DNA from: Candidatus Omnitrophota bacterium
Lineage (GTDB): Bacteria; Omnitrophota; Gorgyraeia; Duberdicusellales; Duberdicusellaceae
Direction: 5' to 3'
Length of the DNA: 33,395 nt
Assembly (NCBI GenBank): GCA_021159015.1
Contig: JAGGSQ010000060.1
Location: 1-33,395, forward strand
Positions 17,768 through 28,700 of the stretch are shown here, in pieces. The notes beneath the pieces are model-generated. The model saw only the letters and a program-made list of their open reading frames with translations. It had not been told where the DNA came from and did not search any database. Positions within the stretch are counted from its first letter, which is position 1. Each line of letters opens with the position of its first letter. Position numbers and translations under genes: made by a program.

Positions 17768-20700
17768 TTCTTCTCCCCCTTCTCTACATTAACATCTAAA
17801 CATAAACCTTGAAGCTCCCTCACCAACACATTAAATGACTCCGGCGTAGAAGGATTAAGTCTATGCTCTCCTTTTACAATTGCCTCATAAATATGAATTC
17901 TTCCCTGTACGTCATCACTCTTTACTGTAAGCATCTCTTGTAAGGTAAAGGCAGCCCCATATGCTTCCAAAGCCCACACTTCCATTTCTCCAAACCGCTG
18001 TCCGCCAAATTGGGCTTTTCCTCCCAGGGGCTGTTGTGTAATCAACGAATAAGGCCCAATCGCCCGCGCATGAATCTTGTCTTCCACCATATGAACCAAT
18101 TTCATAATATACATATAACCCACGGTAACTTTCTGCTTAAACGGCTTGCCGGTAAAGCCATCATAAACCACGGTTTTTCCATCCTCCGGCAAACCAGCTT
18201 TTCTCAGTAGCTCTTTTATCTCTTCCTCTCTAGCTCCATCAAAAACGGGTGTACTTATTTTCATCCCGAGCTTTTTCGCCGCCCAGCCTAAATGAGTTTC
18301 AAGAACTTGGCCTACATTCATACGAGAGGGAACACCTAAAGGATTAAGGATAACATCTACCGGCGTCCCATCTTCTAAATAAGGCATATCTTCTTCGGGA
18401 AGAATCTTGGAGATAACTCCTTTATTTCCATGGCGTCCGGCAAGTTTATCGCCTACGGAAATTTTTCTCTTCATCGCCACATACACAATCACTCGTTTCA
18501 AAATACCCGAAGGCAGCTCGTCGCCTCTCTTAAGTTTAGAAATCCCCAGTTCCTTCTCCATATAAAGTTCTTTAATCCGCTCGTTGTAAATCTGGTCTAC
18601 CTCTTGCGCTTCCGGACTATCGTCAATTTTAGACTTATTTATCTCTTTAGGGGAAAGACCTAAAATTTCTGAAAGTCTTCTTTTCTTTTCCGCTCTCAAT
18701 ATGCTTATTTCTTCATCATAATATTTCTCAATCTTCTTAAGCCGCTTAAGCTCTTCTGTCTTCTCCTTCTTGCTCTTTCTGCCTCTTTCTTTACGCTGCA
18801 AAATCTCAGTTTTAATTACGATGCCTTCTATGCCGGGGGGCACGCGTAGAGAAGTATCTTTAACATCGGCTGCTTTCTCGCCAAATATAGCCCGCAATAG
18901 CCTATCTTCCGGTGAAAGTTCTTTCCCGGCCTTAGGAGTAATTTTCCCTACCAGAATATCGTCTGGCAGAACTCGTGCGCCGATTCTTACAATACCCTGC
19001 TCATCTAAATTACGCAGCGCCTCTTCACTCACATTGGGGAGGTCGCGCGTAATTTCCTCATTGCCTAAACGAGTCTCTCTTGCTTCTATCTCGAATTTTT
19101 CTATGTGCACCGAGGTAAGAACATCTTCTTTTACCAGCCTTTCGCTAATAATCATCGCATCTTCAAAGTTATAGCCCCGCCAGGGAATAAAAGCTACCAA
19201 CAAATTTCTTCCTAAAGCCAACTCCCCATTCTTAGAAGCTGGTCCATCTGCGATAACCTGCCCTTTTCTCACATTATCACCAACATTTACTAATGGTTTT
19301 TGATTAATGCTCGTATTAGCATTGGAGCGTTCAAATTTTCTTAGACGATAATCTAACTTGCCTATCTTGATATAAGAAGAACTTACTTCTTCAACCCTGC
19401 CTGACTCTTTCGCCACCACTACTACTCCTGAATCCTTAGCTACTTTTGCTTCTATACCGGTACCTACGATTGGTTCCTCCGGAAACAAAAGTGGTACCCC
19501 TTGACGCTGCATATTAGAACCCATAAGGGCGCGGTTGGCATCATCATGTTCCAGAAACGGCACCAGTGTCGCAGAAACCGACATAATCTGCTTAGGCGAC
19601 ACATCCATATATTCTGCTTCTTCCGGACGTACCTGGGGAAATCTTCCCTGGTAACGGGCATAAATCATCTGATCTTTCACTTTGCCGTTTTCAATATTGG
19701 AAGTGGCCTGAGCAATTATTTTGTTTTCTTCCTCATCTGCTGTAAGATACTCCACTTTCCCTGTTAACCTTCCTTTCTCCAGCTTTCGATAAGGAGTAGC
19801 AATAAAACCAAATTTATTAACTGTGCTGTAAGTTGTAAGAGTGGAGATTAAACCAATATTCTGGCCTTCCGGTGTTTCTATAGGACAAATCCGGCCGTAA
19901 TGGGAAGGATGGACGTCTCTCACTTCAAACCCCGCTCTCTCACGCGAAAGCCCTCCCGGTCCTAAAGCAGAAAATCTTCTCTTGTGCGTAATTTCCGCTA
20001 AAGGATTTACCTGGTCCATAAACTGAGAAAGAGAAGAGCGAGCGAAGAAATCATGAATTTGGGAAGTAAAGACACGCGTATTTATAAGGTGAGTAATGGA
20101 TGCCTCTTTCAAATTAGGCAAAAGAGCAAATCTTTCTACTACTACCCTTTCTACCCTCAATAGCCCCACTCTTACTTCATGCTGTACGAGTTCTCCCACT
20201 AATTTCACGCGGCGGTTTTTCAGATGATCAATATCATCAGTCTTTTCTTCACCGTATTTTACCTTAATGAGGCATTTCACAATATTAATAACTGTATCCA
20301 AATCAAGCACCCTTTTGTTAAGGCTGACATCCATACCCAGCCTGCGGTTGATCACAAACCGCCCTACCTTGGCCAAATCATATCTCTTATTATCCAGAAA
20401 CATACGGCGGAACACCTCTTTGGCTGCCTCCAGGGTCACCGGCTCTGTGGGGCGCATTTTTTTGTAGAACTCCAAATAGGCCTCTTCCCGCGACTTAGTA
20501 TTATCTTTTTTGATGGTATTAATCAATTCAGGATAGCGGCGGTCAGAGAAAACAGACAATATGTCATCATTAGTAGAAAGACCTAATATTCTCAAGATTT
20601 GTGTTCCCACAAAGGTTCTTCTTCTGTCTACAATGGCGCTTATAGTGTCGTTCACATCATAACGAAACTCAAGCCACGATCCCCGGTAAGGTATGATACG

Positions 20701-21174
20701 CGCAAAATATACCGTAGTGCCGCTCGGATGCAGGTCTTCTTCAAAATATACTCCCGGCGAACGCTGCAGCTGAGAAACCACTACCCGCTCGTCGCCATTA
20801 ATGATAAAAGAAGCCGTAGGGGTAATTAAAGGAATATCGCCAAAATAAACCTCCTGCTCCTTTATCTCATCCTCTCCTACCAGCCTCAGGCGCAGACGTA
20901 AAGGAGCTCCGTAAGTAAGAGAACGCCGCCGGCACTCATCAATGCTATATTTAGGCCGCGCTAACGAATAAGAAACATATTCCAGACGCCACTTATCATC
21001 AATGCTTCTAAAAGGAAACGCTTCGCGAAATACTTCCTCCAACCCCATAACTCGCCGTCTATTCTCTGGTACATCCATTTGCAGGAAATCACGGTAAGAC
21101 CGCAGCTGATGCTCCAGGAGATTAGGCATAGGGTAAGATTCTTCTAATCGACCAAAAGAAAATCTTTTTTTCAT
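17764..21174 (-). CDS. rpoB: DNA-directed RNA polymerase subunit beta
   Basis: RpoB forms the second half of the RNA polymerase active-site cleft. The protein has 1136 residues. The rifampicin-binding region (about 376-440: [39 protein letters not shown]) keeps the drug-sensitive residues at the positions I can align. A charged coiled-coil insertion of about 95 residues (about 795-887, starting [12 protein letters not shown]) precedes [19 protein letters not shown]. Its position matches E. coli insertion beta-i9, which Firmicutes lack. GRHGNKGV and the C-terminal [18 protein letters not shown] are intact. It overlaps rpoC by four bases and follows rplL after 42 bases. Confidence 0.98.
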   Translation of the reverse strand: MKKRFSFGRLEESYPMPNLLEHQLRSYRDFLQMDVPENRRRVMGLEEVFREAFPFRSIDDKWRLEYVSYSLARPKYSIDECRRRSLTYGAPLRLRLRLVGEDEIKEQEVYFGDIPLITPTASFIINGDERVVVSQLQRSPGVYFEEDLHPSGTTVYFARIIPYRGSWLEFRYDVNDTISAIVDRRRTFVGTQILRILGLSTNDDILSVFSDRRYPELINTIKKDNTKSREEAYLEFYKKMRPTEPVTLEAAKEVFRRMFLDNKRYDLAKVGRFVINRRLGMDVSLNKRVLDLDTVINIVKCLIKVKYGEEKTDDIDHLKNRRVKLVGELVQHEVRVGLLRVERVVVERFALLPNLKEASITHLINTRVFTSQIHDFFARSSLSQFMDQVNPLAEITHKRRFSALGPGGLSRERAGFEVRDVHPSHYGRICPIETPEGQNIGLISTLTTYSTVNKFGFIATPYRKLEKGRLTGKVEYLTADEEENKIIAQATSNIENGKVKDQMIYARYQGRFPQVRPEEAEYMDVSPKQIMSVSATLVPFLEHDDANRALMGSNMQRQGVPLLFPEEPIVGTGIEAKVAKDSGVVVVAKESGRVEEVSSSYIKIGKLDYRLRKFERSNANTSINQKPLVNVGDNVRKGQVIADGPASKNGELALGRNLLVAFIPWRGYNFEDAMIISERLVKEDVLTSVHIEKFEIEARETRLGNEEITRDLPNVSEEALRNLDEQGIVRIGARVLPDDILVGKITPKAGKELSPEDRLLRAIFGEKAADVKDTSLRVPPGIEGIVIKTEILQRKERGRKSKKEKTEELKRLKKIEKYYDEEISILRAEKKRRLSEILGLSPKEINKSKIDDSPEAQEVDQIYNERIKELYMEKELGISKLKRGDELPSGILKRVIVYVAMKRKISVGDKLAGRHGNKGVISKILPEEDMPYLEDGTPVDVILNPLGVPSRMNVGQVLETHLGWAAKKLGMKISTPVFDGAREEEIKELLRKAGLPEDGKTVVYDGFTGKPFKQKVTVGYMYIMKLVHMVEDKIHARAIGPYSLITQQPLGGKAQFGGQRFGEMEVWALEAYGAAFTLQEMLTVKSDDVQGRIHIYEAIVKGEHRLNPSTPESFNVLVRELQGLCLDVNVEKGEKK

Positions 21175-21216
21175 ATCCCTCTCTTTATGTTATTGCTTTG
21201 CTCCACCTAATTTTAC

Positions 21217-21597
21217 CTATTTTATTTCTACTTTAGCTCCCTGAGCTTCCAGCTTTTTCTTAGCTTCTTCTGCTTCCTCTTTAGAAACATTTTCCTTAAT
21301 AGGTTTAGGTGCAGATTCTACCAGCTCCTTGGCTTCTTTCAGACCTAACTCCGTCATAGCCCTTACTTCTTTAATTACCTGAATTTTATTAGGGCCGACT
21401 TCTGTTAAAACTACGCTAAACGATGTCTTCTCTTCTTCTTCTGCCGGGGCGGCACCTCCCGCCTGCGGCATCATCGGCCCCGCCATCATGGCCTGGGCTT
21501 TAACACCAAATTTTTCCTCCAGCATCTTAACTAATTCCGAAAGCTCCAGTACACTAAGCTCTTCAATAGTCTTTACAACTTCTTCCAACTTCGCCAT
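21217..21597 (-). CDS. rplL: 50S ribosomal protein L7/L12
   Basis: L7/L12 forms the ribosomal stalk that recruits and activates translational GTPases. The 126-residue protein has the N-terminal dimerisation helices ([20 protein letters not shown]) and a flexible alanine-, glycine- and methionine-rich hinge ([20 protein letters not shown]). The C-terminal domain has [20 protein letters not shown] and [12 protein letters not shown] good Shine-Dalgarno (AAAGGAGGT) lies in the 23-base gap after rplJ, consistent with its need for higher synthesis than L10. Confidence 0.98.
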   Translation of the reverse strand: MAKLEEVVKTIEELSVLELSELVKMLEEKFGVKAQAMMAGPMMPQAGGAAPAEEEEKTSFSVVLTEVGPNKIQVIKEVRAMTELGLKEAKELVESAPKPIKENVSKEEAEEAKKKLEAQGAKVEIK

Positions 21598-21620
21598 TTT
21601 GAACCTCCTTTAAGCTCTTA

Positions 21621-22160
21621 TTATTTACTACTTTTTTCTTTTTTTTCCTTACTTTTCTTTATCTCTTCCAGAGTTAAAAGAAACTTAGAAATCACCTGAT
21701 TAAAAGTATTAAGCAGGGAAACCATAGGTGCCGCAACGGCATTAACCACCATTGATTGCAATACTGCTTTGGAAGGAAGTTTAGATATAGCTTCTACTTT
21801 CTCTTTACCTACCGCTTTTCCCTCTATAAATGCCCCTTTTATCTTCAAAGCAGGATTCTCATCCATCAAATCAAAGATAACCTTGCAACTTGCGGGTAAA
21901 GACTCATCAGGAGCAAATAACAAGGCTGTATTGCTTTGTAAAAACTGCTCTATTCCTTCCCGCTCTTTGGCGGCAATACGTATAAGCCTATTTTTGGAAA
22001 CCAAAAGTTGGCTCTCCTGAGCACGCAGTTGTCTCCTTAAAGAATCCATCTGTATCGCTGAGACTCCTTCTATATTAATAAAAACAACATTTTTATTTTC
22101 TTTAAACTTTTTCTCCAGAAGTTCTACTATTTTAGCGCGGTATAACTCTCCTATTTTCAT
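21621..22160 (-). CDS. rplJ: 50S ribosomal protein L10
   Basis: L10 anchors the L7/L12 stalk to 23S rRNA. I prefer the ATG at 22160 (MKIGELYRAKIVELLEKKF), giving 179 residues and an ATGA overlap with the rplA stop. The ORF track uses an ATG six codons upstream within rplA. Family features are VVFINIEGVSAIQMDSLRRQLR, LLVSKNRLIRIAAKE and the C-terminal helix that binds L7/L12 dimers. Because the gene overlaps rplA, there is no room for the long L10-binding leader that autoregulates this operon in E. coli. Confidence 0.94.
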   Translation of the reverse strand: MKIGELYRAKIVELLEKKFKENKNVVFINIEGVSAIQMDSLRRQLRAQESQLLVSKNRLIRIAAKEREGIEQFLQSNTALLFAPDESLPASCKVIFDLMDENPALKIKGAFIEGKAVGKEKVEAISKLPSKAVLQSMVVNAVAAPMVSLLNTFNQVISKFLLTLEEIKKSKEKKEKSSK

Positions 22161-22849
22161 CCTGCACTCTCTTCCCATCTAACTTTTAGCCCCGGCGACA
22201 TAGTAGTAGAAATACTCACACTCTTAATTAGTTTCCCTTTGACCCCTGCCGGCTTAGCTGCTACTAAGGCCTGCAAAAAAGCATTAGCGTTCTCTACTAT
22301 GTCGGCAGAAGGAAAAGATAACTTGGCCACACCCACGTTTACACATCCTGTTTTATCCATACGAAAATCTATTTTGCCGCCTTTGGCCTCTTTTACCGCA
22401 AAAGCTAAATTATCGGTAACCGAACCTGTTTTAGGAGAAGGCATGAGACCACGGGGACCCAGAATTCTTCCCAAACGACTTACTAACCTCATCATAGAAG
22501 GGGTAGAAATACAATAATCAAATTCCAGCCATCCAGAAGAAACTTTGTCAATCAGCTCTTTCCCTCCCGCAAAATCAGCTCCTGCCTCTTTAGCCTCGGC
22601 TTCTTTTTCCGGCTCACAAAATACAACTACTCTTTTGGTTTTACCTGTACCTTTGGGCATACGGGCGGAACCTCTTACTACTTGATCTCCTCTTTTAGGA
22701 TCAGCGGTCAGCTTTACGCTTATCTCTACTGTCTCATCAAATTTAGCCTGCGGCAAGCTTTTCAAGAGCTCTACTGCCTTCTCTAAAAGATACTGTTTTT
22801 CTTTCTCTACGGCTTTTTCTGCCTCACGATAACGCTTGCTTCTTTTCAT
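22157..22849 (-). CDS. rplA: 50S ribosomal protein L1
   Basis: L1 forms the mobile stalk near the E site and is a known translational repressor of rplK-rplA in E. coli. The 230-residue product has ETVEISVKLTADPKRGDQVVRGS, the GADFAGGKELIDKV region, LGRILGPRGLMPSPKTGSV and the C-terminal LKVRWEE. The start lies 2 bases after the rplK stop. Confidence 0.97.
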   Translation of the reverse strand: MKRSKRYREAEKAVEKEKQYLLEKAVELLKSLPQAKFDETVEISVKLTADPKRGDQVVRGSARMPKGTGKTKRVVVFCEPEKEAEAKEAGADFAGGKELIDKVSSGWLEFDYCISTPSMMRLVSRLGRILGPRGLMPSPKTGSVTDNLAFAVKEAKGGKIDFRMDKTGCVNVGVAKLSFPSADIVENANAFLQALVAAKPAGVKGKLIKSVSISTTMSPGLKVRWEESAG

Positions 22850-22851
22850 AT

Positions 22852-23292
22852 TTACTCTTCTTTAACTACAATGCCCATACTGCGAGCGCTACCTTCAATA
22901 ATCCGACAAGCTGCTTCTAAGCTGCCCGCGTTTAAATCTTCCCTTTTTTTTCTGGCAATCTCTTCCACCTGTTTTTTAGTAATCTCCCCCGCTACTTCTT
23001 TACCTGGATTAGAAGCGGCTTTAGCCAGGGCTGCCGCTCTTTTAATTAACACCGCAGCGGGAGGGCTTTTAATAATAAAATCAAAACTTCTATCCTCGTA
23101 GACATTAATAACTACCGGCAAAATCAAGCCTTCCTGGTTTTTAGTCTGGTCATTAAAGGCCTTGCAGAATTGCATTATGTTCACCCCATGCTGGCCTAAG
23201 GCTGGTCCCACAGGAGGAGCAGGATTAGCGCCTCCCGCCGGAATTTGGAGTTTTATCTGGGATTTAGGTTGTTTTTTCCTTTTCTTAGCCAT
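22852..23292 (-). CDS. rplK: 50S ribosomal protein L11
   Basis: L11 binds the GTPase-associated centre of 23S rRNA. The 146-residue protein has the proline-rich N-terminal hinge ([20 protein letters not shown]) and [15 protein letters not shown]. The RNA-binding C-terminal domain ends [16 protein letters not shown]. Normal length, with a few extra lysine-rich residues ([15 protein letters not shown]) at the start. It follows nusG after one base. Confidence 0.97.
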   Translation of the reverse strand: MAKKRKKQPKSQIKLQIPAGGANPAPPVGPALGQHGVNIMQFCKAFNDQTKNQEGLILPVVINVYEDRSFDFIIKSPPAAVLIKRAAALAKAASNPGKEVAGEITKKQVEEIARKKREDLNAGSLEAACRIIEGSARSMGIVVKEE

Positions 23293-23293
23293 A

Positions 23294-23821
23294 CTAAATT
23301 TTCTCCACTTGCCAAAATTCTAGTTCTACCGGCGTAGAACGGCCAAAAATAGAAACTGATACTTTTAGCTTGCCTTTTTCTACATTTACCTCATCTACTA
23401 AACCGTTAAAATTGACAAAAGGACCTTCCACCACTCTTACTGTCTCTCCCTTTTCAAAGCTCACCTTGGGAGAAGGACGTTCTTTAGTCTCCTGGGAACG
23501 CTTTAATATTTTTTCTACTTCTTCATCACTAATAGAAGCTGGCTCTCTGCGGGAGCCAATAAAGGAAGTTATCCCGGGAGTTTTCTTTACAAAAAGCCAA
23601 GTATCGTCATTCATCTCCATATGTACCAGGATATATCCGGGGAAAAACTTTCTCTCCAAAATCCGCCGCTTACCTTTTTTAACCTCTGAAACCTGTTCGC
23701 GAGGAATTATAACCTGGTCTATCATTTCTCCCATATTGTTTACTTTTATTTTTAACTCCAGATTAGCTTTGGCTTTCTCTTCTGCTCCTGAAAGGGTATG
23801 AACTATATACCACTTCTTCAT
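23294..23821 (-). CDS. nusG: Transcription termination/antitermination factor NusG
   Basis: NusG binds elongating RNA polymerase and links it to Rho or to the leading ribosome through S10. The 175-residue protein has the NGN domain at about 1-115 ([46 protein letters not shown]). The C-terminal KOW domain follows ([37 protein letters not shown]). It lies 4 bases after secE, the standard pairing. Confidence 0.97.
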   Translation of the reverse strand: MKKWYIVHTLSGAEEKAKANLELKIKVNNMGEMIDQVIIPREQVSEVKKGKRRILERKFFPGYILVHMEMNDDTWLFVKKTPGITSFIGSRREPASISDEEVEKILKRSQETKERPSPKVSFEKGETVRVVEGPFVNFNGLVDEVNVEKGKLKVSVSIFGRSTPVELEFWQVEKI

Positions 23822-23825
23822 TTTT

Positions 23826-24026
23826 TTACTTTATCAATACTTGTAGAAAACGGCTCAATACAGTATCGCAGACAGCAATAAAGATAGTGAGTAGAGCTGT
23901 GCCTACAAGCACCACAATAGTAGCATCTATCAAATCTTTTCTCTTTGACCATGAAACTTTCTTCAGCTCTTCTTTTACTTCTCTCAGAAAGGCCGGAATA
24001 CGGCCAAAAAACCTTACTATATTCAT
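23826..24026 (-). CDS. secE: Protein translocase subunit SecE (single-span form)
   Basis: SecE clamps SecY in the translocon. The 66-residue short form has the amphipathic helix with FLREVKEELKKVSWSKRKDL, whose conserved EL-KV-WP-like segment is the family signature. One transmembrane helix follows (about residues 36-60, IVVLVGTALLTIFIAVCDTV). Proteobacterial SecE usually has two additional spans, which are absent here. It starts 20 bases after tRNA-Trp; ribosome-binding sequence is weak (GAAGGGG about 14 bases away). Confidence 0.95.
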   Translation of the reverse strand: MNIVRFFGRIPAFLREVKEELKKVSWSKRKDLIDATIVVLVGTALLTIFIAVCDTVLSRFLQVLIK

Positions 24027-24046
24027 AACTGTTTTATTTTCCCCTT

Positions 24047-24120
24047 CAGGCGAGGCAGGAGTTGAACCTGCAACCCTCGGTTTTGGAGACCGATGCTCTA
24101 GCCAATTGAGCTACTCGCCT
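24047..24120 (-). tRNA. tRNA-Trp (anticodon CCA)
   Basis: A complete cloverleaf can be drawn over 74 bases. It has a seven-pair acceptor stem (AGGCGAG with CTCGCCT, discriminator G), a D-stem GCTC/GAGC, and a five-pair anticodon stem TCGGT/ACCGA holding loop CTCCAAA with anticodon CCA. A five-pair T-stem GCAGG/CCTGC carries loop TTCAACT. CCA is not encoded. Placement between rpmG and secE is the common bacterial arrangement, and the tRNA is probably cut out of the shared transcript. Confidence 0.97.
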
Positions 24121-24158
24121 AATATATTCTTCATATATTTATTCTTCAATGAGCAAAT

Positions 24159-24311
24159 CTATACTTTTGTCTCTTTATGCATAACGTAACGCCGGCAGAT
24201 ACGGCAAAACTTATTCAACCCCATCTTCTCGGGATGTTTTCTTTTGTTCTTGGTTAAGTAGTAATTTTTGCTATTGCACTTGGTACACTTTAAAGCAATT
24301 AATTCTCTCAT
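24159..24311 (-). CDS. rpmG: 50S ribosomal protein L33, zinc-binding form
   Basis: Not in the ORF track because it is only 50 codons. Translation from the ATG at 24311 gives MRELIALKCTKCNSKNYYLT and ends CRICRRYVMHKETKV. The two zinc-ligand pairs are C9-x2-C12 and C36-x2-C39, so this is the zinc-binding (C+) form of L33. KNKRKHPEKMGLNKFC between them is typical. It lies between tRNA-Thr and tRNA-Trp upstream of secE, the classical location. A GAGGGG sits unusually far (12 bases) from the start. Confidence 0.97.
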   Translation of the reverse strand: MRELIALKCTKCNSKNYYLTKNKRKHPEKMGLNKFCRICRRYVMHKETKV

Positions 24312-24391
24312 AAAGTAAAAAATCCCCTCTTGCCTTTTTAGAGCTTTGAATTAATTCTTTAACCTGATTTTAATTATGCTTTAGTTTCCCT

Positions 24392-24464
24392 AGCTGGAGA
24401 CGGGAATTGAACCCGTGACCTCGTCCTTACCAAGGACGTGCTCTACCGACTGAGCTACTCCAGC
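24392..24464 (-). tRNA. tRNA-Thr (anticodon GGT)
   Basis: A 73-base cloverleaf: acceptor GCTGGAG with CTCCAGC (discriminator T), D-stem GCTC/GAGC, and anticodon stem CGTCC/GGACG with loop TTGGTAA giving anticodon GGT. The T-stem is ACGGG/CCCGT with loop TTCAATT. CCA is not encoded. It is the first element after a strong promoter. In many bacteria a second tuf gene separates this tRNA from rpmG; here only 80 bases do, and they show no coding potential. Confidence 0.97.
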
Positions 24465-24497
24465 AGCTCAACGCTGAAAATCCTCGATAAGTCTATA

Positions 24498-24525
24498 ATT
24501 GTAAAGGGTTTCAATTTCTTGTCAA
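24498..24525 (-). promoter_or_regulatory. Predicted strong sigma70 promoter of the tRNA-Thr/rpmG/tRNA-Trp/secE operon
   Basis: The minus strand carries a perfect -35 TTGACA, a 16-base spacer and TACAAT as -10. The predicted start near 24491 lies about 27 bases before the tRNA-Thr 5' end. It is in the 100-base gap after the diguanylate cyclase gene. That gap shows no GC hairpin with a T-tract, so some read-through from the upstream operon is possible. Confidence 0.75.
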
Positions 24526-24565
24526 GCAATTTTTTAAAAAAAGAAGAGGCCAATAATATAGGTTT

Positions 24566-25717
24566 TTATTTGCCGGTGGAAACTCTATCTTTACCCGCAG
24601 CTTTAGCCTGATAAAGATAATTATCCGCCATTCTTATAAGCGTCTGGCGGTCAGAAGCATCTTGAGGGAAAGATACAACACCTATACTCACAGTAATCCT
24701 CCGCAAAAATTCTTCCTTCTCTATCCTCTGGCGAATTCGCTCAGCAATAGAAGTTGCATCCTTCTTGGAAATTCCTGACAGAATCACACTAAATTCTTCT
24801 CCCCCGTAGCGGCAGGGATAATCAGTCTTGCGCGATTCTTCTCTTATAATTTCCGCCACCCTCACCAGAACCTTATCTCCCTCCATATGGCCAAATTTGT
24901 CATTGTAATCTTTGAAATTATCTATATCAATCATAAGGAGTGAAAGAGGAGTATCCCTTTGAAGATTTTTATCAAATTCTTCCTTCAGCTTAAACTGAAA
25001 ATAACCATGGTTCCATAAACCCGTTAAAGAATCCACATGAGAACGCCAAAGAGTATCCTCATACAGCTTTGAATTCTCAATAGCTAAAGCTGCCTGAGAA
25101 GAAAACATATTAAGTATCTTTATATCAGAAGGAGTTATGGGACGCTTAGTCACAAAATTATCTACTAAAATAGCCCCAATAATTTTATCCTGAGCCCAAA
25201 GAGGCACGATAACAAACTCTTCCAAATCAAACTTTTTTACCAAAACATCATTCTTTAGGCCTGCTGCCTGGTGAGATTTTATAAATATCGGCAAGCCTTC
25301 CGAAAAAACCTGCTGCAAAACAGTATCACTCCCCTCTAAAGGAAATGCCAGCTCCTCCACCATTCTAAAAAGCTCAGGTTTTCTTTCCTTAATCCGATGA
25401 TACTCCTTAAGTAAATCCATAAGTTCTTTTTTTTCTTCCCTAATCCATTTCCAAATCTTATCCGCCTCCTCTCTACTTACCGGGCCTATACCCATTTTCC
25501 CTTTGATAAGTTTATTTTCAAAATCTACCAAAAATAATAAAGCACGATTAAATCCCAGCCCCTGATGCGCCGTTATACCGGTAAGGATTACATAAAGTAT
25601 CTCCTCCAGGCGCAGAGTAGAACGCATAGCCTGGGTAATCTCGTAAAAAACCGACAGCTCGAATCTTGCTCTCTCAAGCTCCTTCTTAAGTCTTTCTAAT
25701 TCTGACTCTAGATTCAT
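24566..25717 (-). CDS. GAF-GGDEF diguanylate cyclase
   Basis: Predicted to make cyclic di-GMP from two GTP. The 383-residue protein has a short N-terminal coiled coil (1-22) and a GAF-like sensor domain (about 23-215, with VIVPLWAQDKIIGAILVDNF). A GGDEF domain follows at about 222-380. Catalytic features are intact: DSLTGLWNHGYF with D229, IDIDNFKDYND, and GGEEF at 305-309. An inhibitory-site RxxD (R296-D299) lies five residues before GGEEF, so product feedback is likely. There is no membrane segment, so it should be cytosolic. Its ATG overlaps the smc stop (ATGA). The GAF ligand cannot be told from sequence. Confidence 0.93.
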   Translation of the reverse strand: MNLESELERLKKELERARFELSVFYEITQAMRSTLRLEEILYVILTGITAHQGLGFNRALLFLVDFENKLIKGKMGIGPVSREEADKIWKWIREEKKELMDLLKEYHRIKERKPELFRMVEELAFPLEGSDTVLQQVFSEGLPIFIKSHQAAGLKNDVLVKKFDLEEFVIVPLWAQDKIIGAILVDNFVTKRPITPSDIKILNMFSSQAALAIENSKLYEDTLWRSHVDSLTGLWNHGYFQFKLKEEFDKNLQRDTPLSLLMIDIDNFKDYNDKFGHMEGDKVLVRVAEIIREESRKTDYPCRYGGEEFSVILSGISKKDATSIAERIRQRIEKEEFLRRITVSIGVVSFPQDASDRQTLIRMADNYLYQAKAAGKDRVSTGK

Positions 25718-28700
25718 TTTGGCACCGTAGGATGAGAAAAAGATTCCGAAAGTTTTACTGATACTACCTGTGAAATCCCCTCTTTCTGCATAGTTATACC
25801 ATACATAATAGAAGCTTTACTCATAGTTTTTTTACTGTGGGTAATGACAATAAATTGAGAATGTGCTGAGAATTCTTCTAAAAGATTGTTAAAACGGTCT
25901 ATGTTGGCTTCATCCAAAGGAGCATCTATCTCATCTAAGACACAAAGCGGGGAAGGTTTTATTTTAAAAATAGAAAAAATAAGGGCAATGGCGGTAAGAG
26001 ATTTCTCGCCCCCGGAAAGCAAAGAAATACTTTGCAGGTTTTTCCCTGGCGGCTGTACTATAATATCAATACCTGAATCAAGCACATCGTCCTCATTAAG
26101 AACCACAATTTTGGCGTTTCCCTCCCCAAAGAGAAAACGAAAATTCCTGCGAAATTCTACCTGGATTTTCTCTAATGTTTCTATGAACATCTGGCGAGAA
26201 ACACGATTTATTTTGTATATAGCCCGTTGCAGAGATTCTTTAGAGTTTAAAATGTCGTTCCTTTGCGAATTGAGAAATTCATAACGTTGGCTTAATTCCT
26301 CATATTCCTCTAAAGCTACCAAATTGACTCTGCCTAAATATTTTATCTTTCTCTTTAACTCTTCTCTCTCATCCTCAAGCTGCCCTAAGTTTATGTTTTC
26401 GGCATACCCCTGGTGCAAATCTTCTTCCGTCAATCCAATCTCATAGTCATGCTTGAGGGCTTCTCTTATCTGGGTTTCCTCAAAAGACAATCCTTGCAGA
26501 GCTATTTTTTGAGCTGTGATTTTCTTATTGATTTCTTCTCTCTGAGGCTGTTTCTCTTCGCGTCTCAGACGTAAATCCGATATAGAATGAATTAGGCTCT
26601 CCTCTTCATACTTTACTTTTTCTAAATTTCTTCTTTTTTCCTTTTCCTCTTTTTGTTGTTCTTCTATGTTCTGAGCTAATTTAGTTATTTCTTCTCTAAG
26701 CTGAGCAATTTTCTCCTGACGGCGGCGGTCCTCTTCCTGAGAACGAAATACAAAACTCCTAAGTCTCTCTTTTTCCTCCTTAAATACCACTAAATTAGCC
26801 TCTTTGCTTACCTTTTCATCTTTCAAAGATTTATTCTCAGAAGTTGCCTCTAATATATCCCGCTCCAGATTGTTTTCCTCTGTTATTTTTTCTTCGCGGT
26901 ATTTCTGAATTTGCCTGATTTCATCTTTTAACCTATTAACTTCCTCCTCTTTCTGGGTATAAGCAGCTTTTATTTTGGCTGTCTCAGACTCCAGCTTCTC
27001 TCTTTCTTGTGTTGCTTCCTGCAAATCAAATTCAATCACACCTTTATCTTCCTCCAGCCGCCTTAAGTTTTCCTGATAATTGGCAAAAGTGCTCTCTAAT
27101 TGTAAAGAATCCCGTTTGCATTTATCTATCTCATCATTAAGTTTAGAAATATCCCCTTCTATCTTGCTTAATTGAACTTTCTTCTCTTCTTCGCTGTTGT
27201 TCAGCTGTTTTATTCTCTGGCGACTTTCATCTATCTGTTGAATAAGCTTTTCCGCCTCCTGCCTAACTATTTTGGCCGTAGCATTGAAAGTAAGCTCCGT
27301 CTCTCTATTTTCCTCCTGCAATTCGGCCATAATAAGAGAAGGCAAATGAGGCACTTTTTGTTCAAAAATTATTTTTACTTTCTCCCCCCCTTCCAGACTA
27401 TCATAGCGGGCCTCAGCCTCTCTTACCATCTCGAGTTTAGATTCCAGGACTGAGATTTCCTTGTCGGCTCTAATTTTTTCCCCTCTAATATCTTCTAAAA
27501 TCTTTTCTGTTTCTATCTGAGCCTCTCTTAAGGCCTCTAATCTCTCTGCCGCATCACTCTGAACCTTCAGCACCTTCTCTCTTTCCCCCCTGACTTGTTC
27601 AAAGGATCTCAAAAAAGACTCTATCTCCGCCTTAGACTTTATAAACTCAGCATTAAGTCGCCGCTGACGGGCCAGAACCACTTTTAAATAAGACTCTTTC
27701 TCTACGAGATTATTAGCAATAGTTATCTTCTCGTTTTCTTTAACTAAAACATCCTCCTGCATCTTCTTTATCCGCAAAGCAGCCTCTTTTATTTCTTTCT
27801 GAGCCAGACCGATTTTTCTTTCCGCCTCCTTTATTTTTTCTTCATTGCGACGACAACTTTCATCTAAAGACAGAAGATAATTTTGCACATCTTCTATCTT
27901 ATGGTCATACTCTTTTATTCTATTTTCATATTGCTGCCGCATTTCCAGGACGGAACCGCTTTGTTGCTGCAATTCCTCAATTCGCGTATTATTCATTTCT
28001 ATTTGACGCCTAAGACTTTCTATTTTTGCCTCTCCTCCTAAAAGGGCGGCATTCTCCCTCTCCTGCTGCTGACGCAGCACTTCTCTCTTATCTTCCAATT
28101 CCCTTAACTGCTTCTCATAATCTCGCAACGACTCTTCTATTTTCTCTTTCTCCTTCTCCCATCCTGACAATTCATCTAAGGCCTGGTCTCTTTTTTGTTT
28201 TATTTCTAATATCTTTAAGCAGGCGATAGCTTTCTCTTTCTCCTTCAAGGCAGTAAAAAGCTCCTCGTATTTCCTGGCGCGAGCTACCTGACGTTCCAGG
28301 CTATCTTTCTGGCGCTTTACCTCATTTATAATGTCGTTAACTCTCTCCAAATTTGCCTCTGCCTCTTCCAGACGGCGCAATGTTTCCCTCTTCTTTTCTT
28401 TATAATGTAAAATACCCGCTGCCTCATCAAAGATAACCCTTTTTTCTAAAGGAGGCGAAGTAATAATATGTTCTATCCTTCCCTGTTGAATGAAGGAATA
28501 GCTTCCTTCTCCTAATCCTACTTTAGACAAAAGCTCCTGAATATCTTTAAGCCGCACCTGGTTCTTATTTAGAAAATACTGGCTCTCCCCCGAACGAAAG
28601 AGTCTCCGGCTGATGCTTACCTCGGTAAAATCTATATCTAAGGCTTTGTCCTCATTAGAAAAAACCATCGTCACCTCGGCATAGTTAAGCGGCTCTGCCT

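Noticed and set aside
24320-24350. Possible attenuator between tRNA-Thr and rpmG (GCTCT...AGAGG then ATTTTTT)
   Set aside because: The stem is only 4-5 pairs with a long loop; it may act as a weak pause but is not supportable.
24526-24565. Possible terminator after the GGDEF gene (TTTTTTTAAAAAATT)
   Set aside because: It is only an A/T palindrome without a GC stem, so it is too weak to call an intrinsic terminator.
27350-27480. Zinc hook (Rad50/SbcC type) at the SMC arm junction
   Set aside because: No CxxC or any cysteine pair occurs between the two coiled-coil arms.
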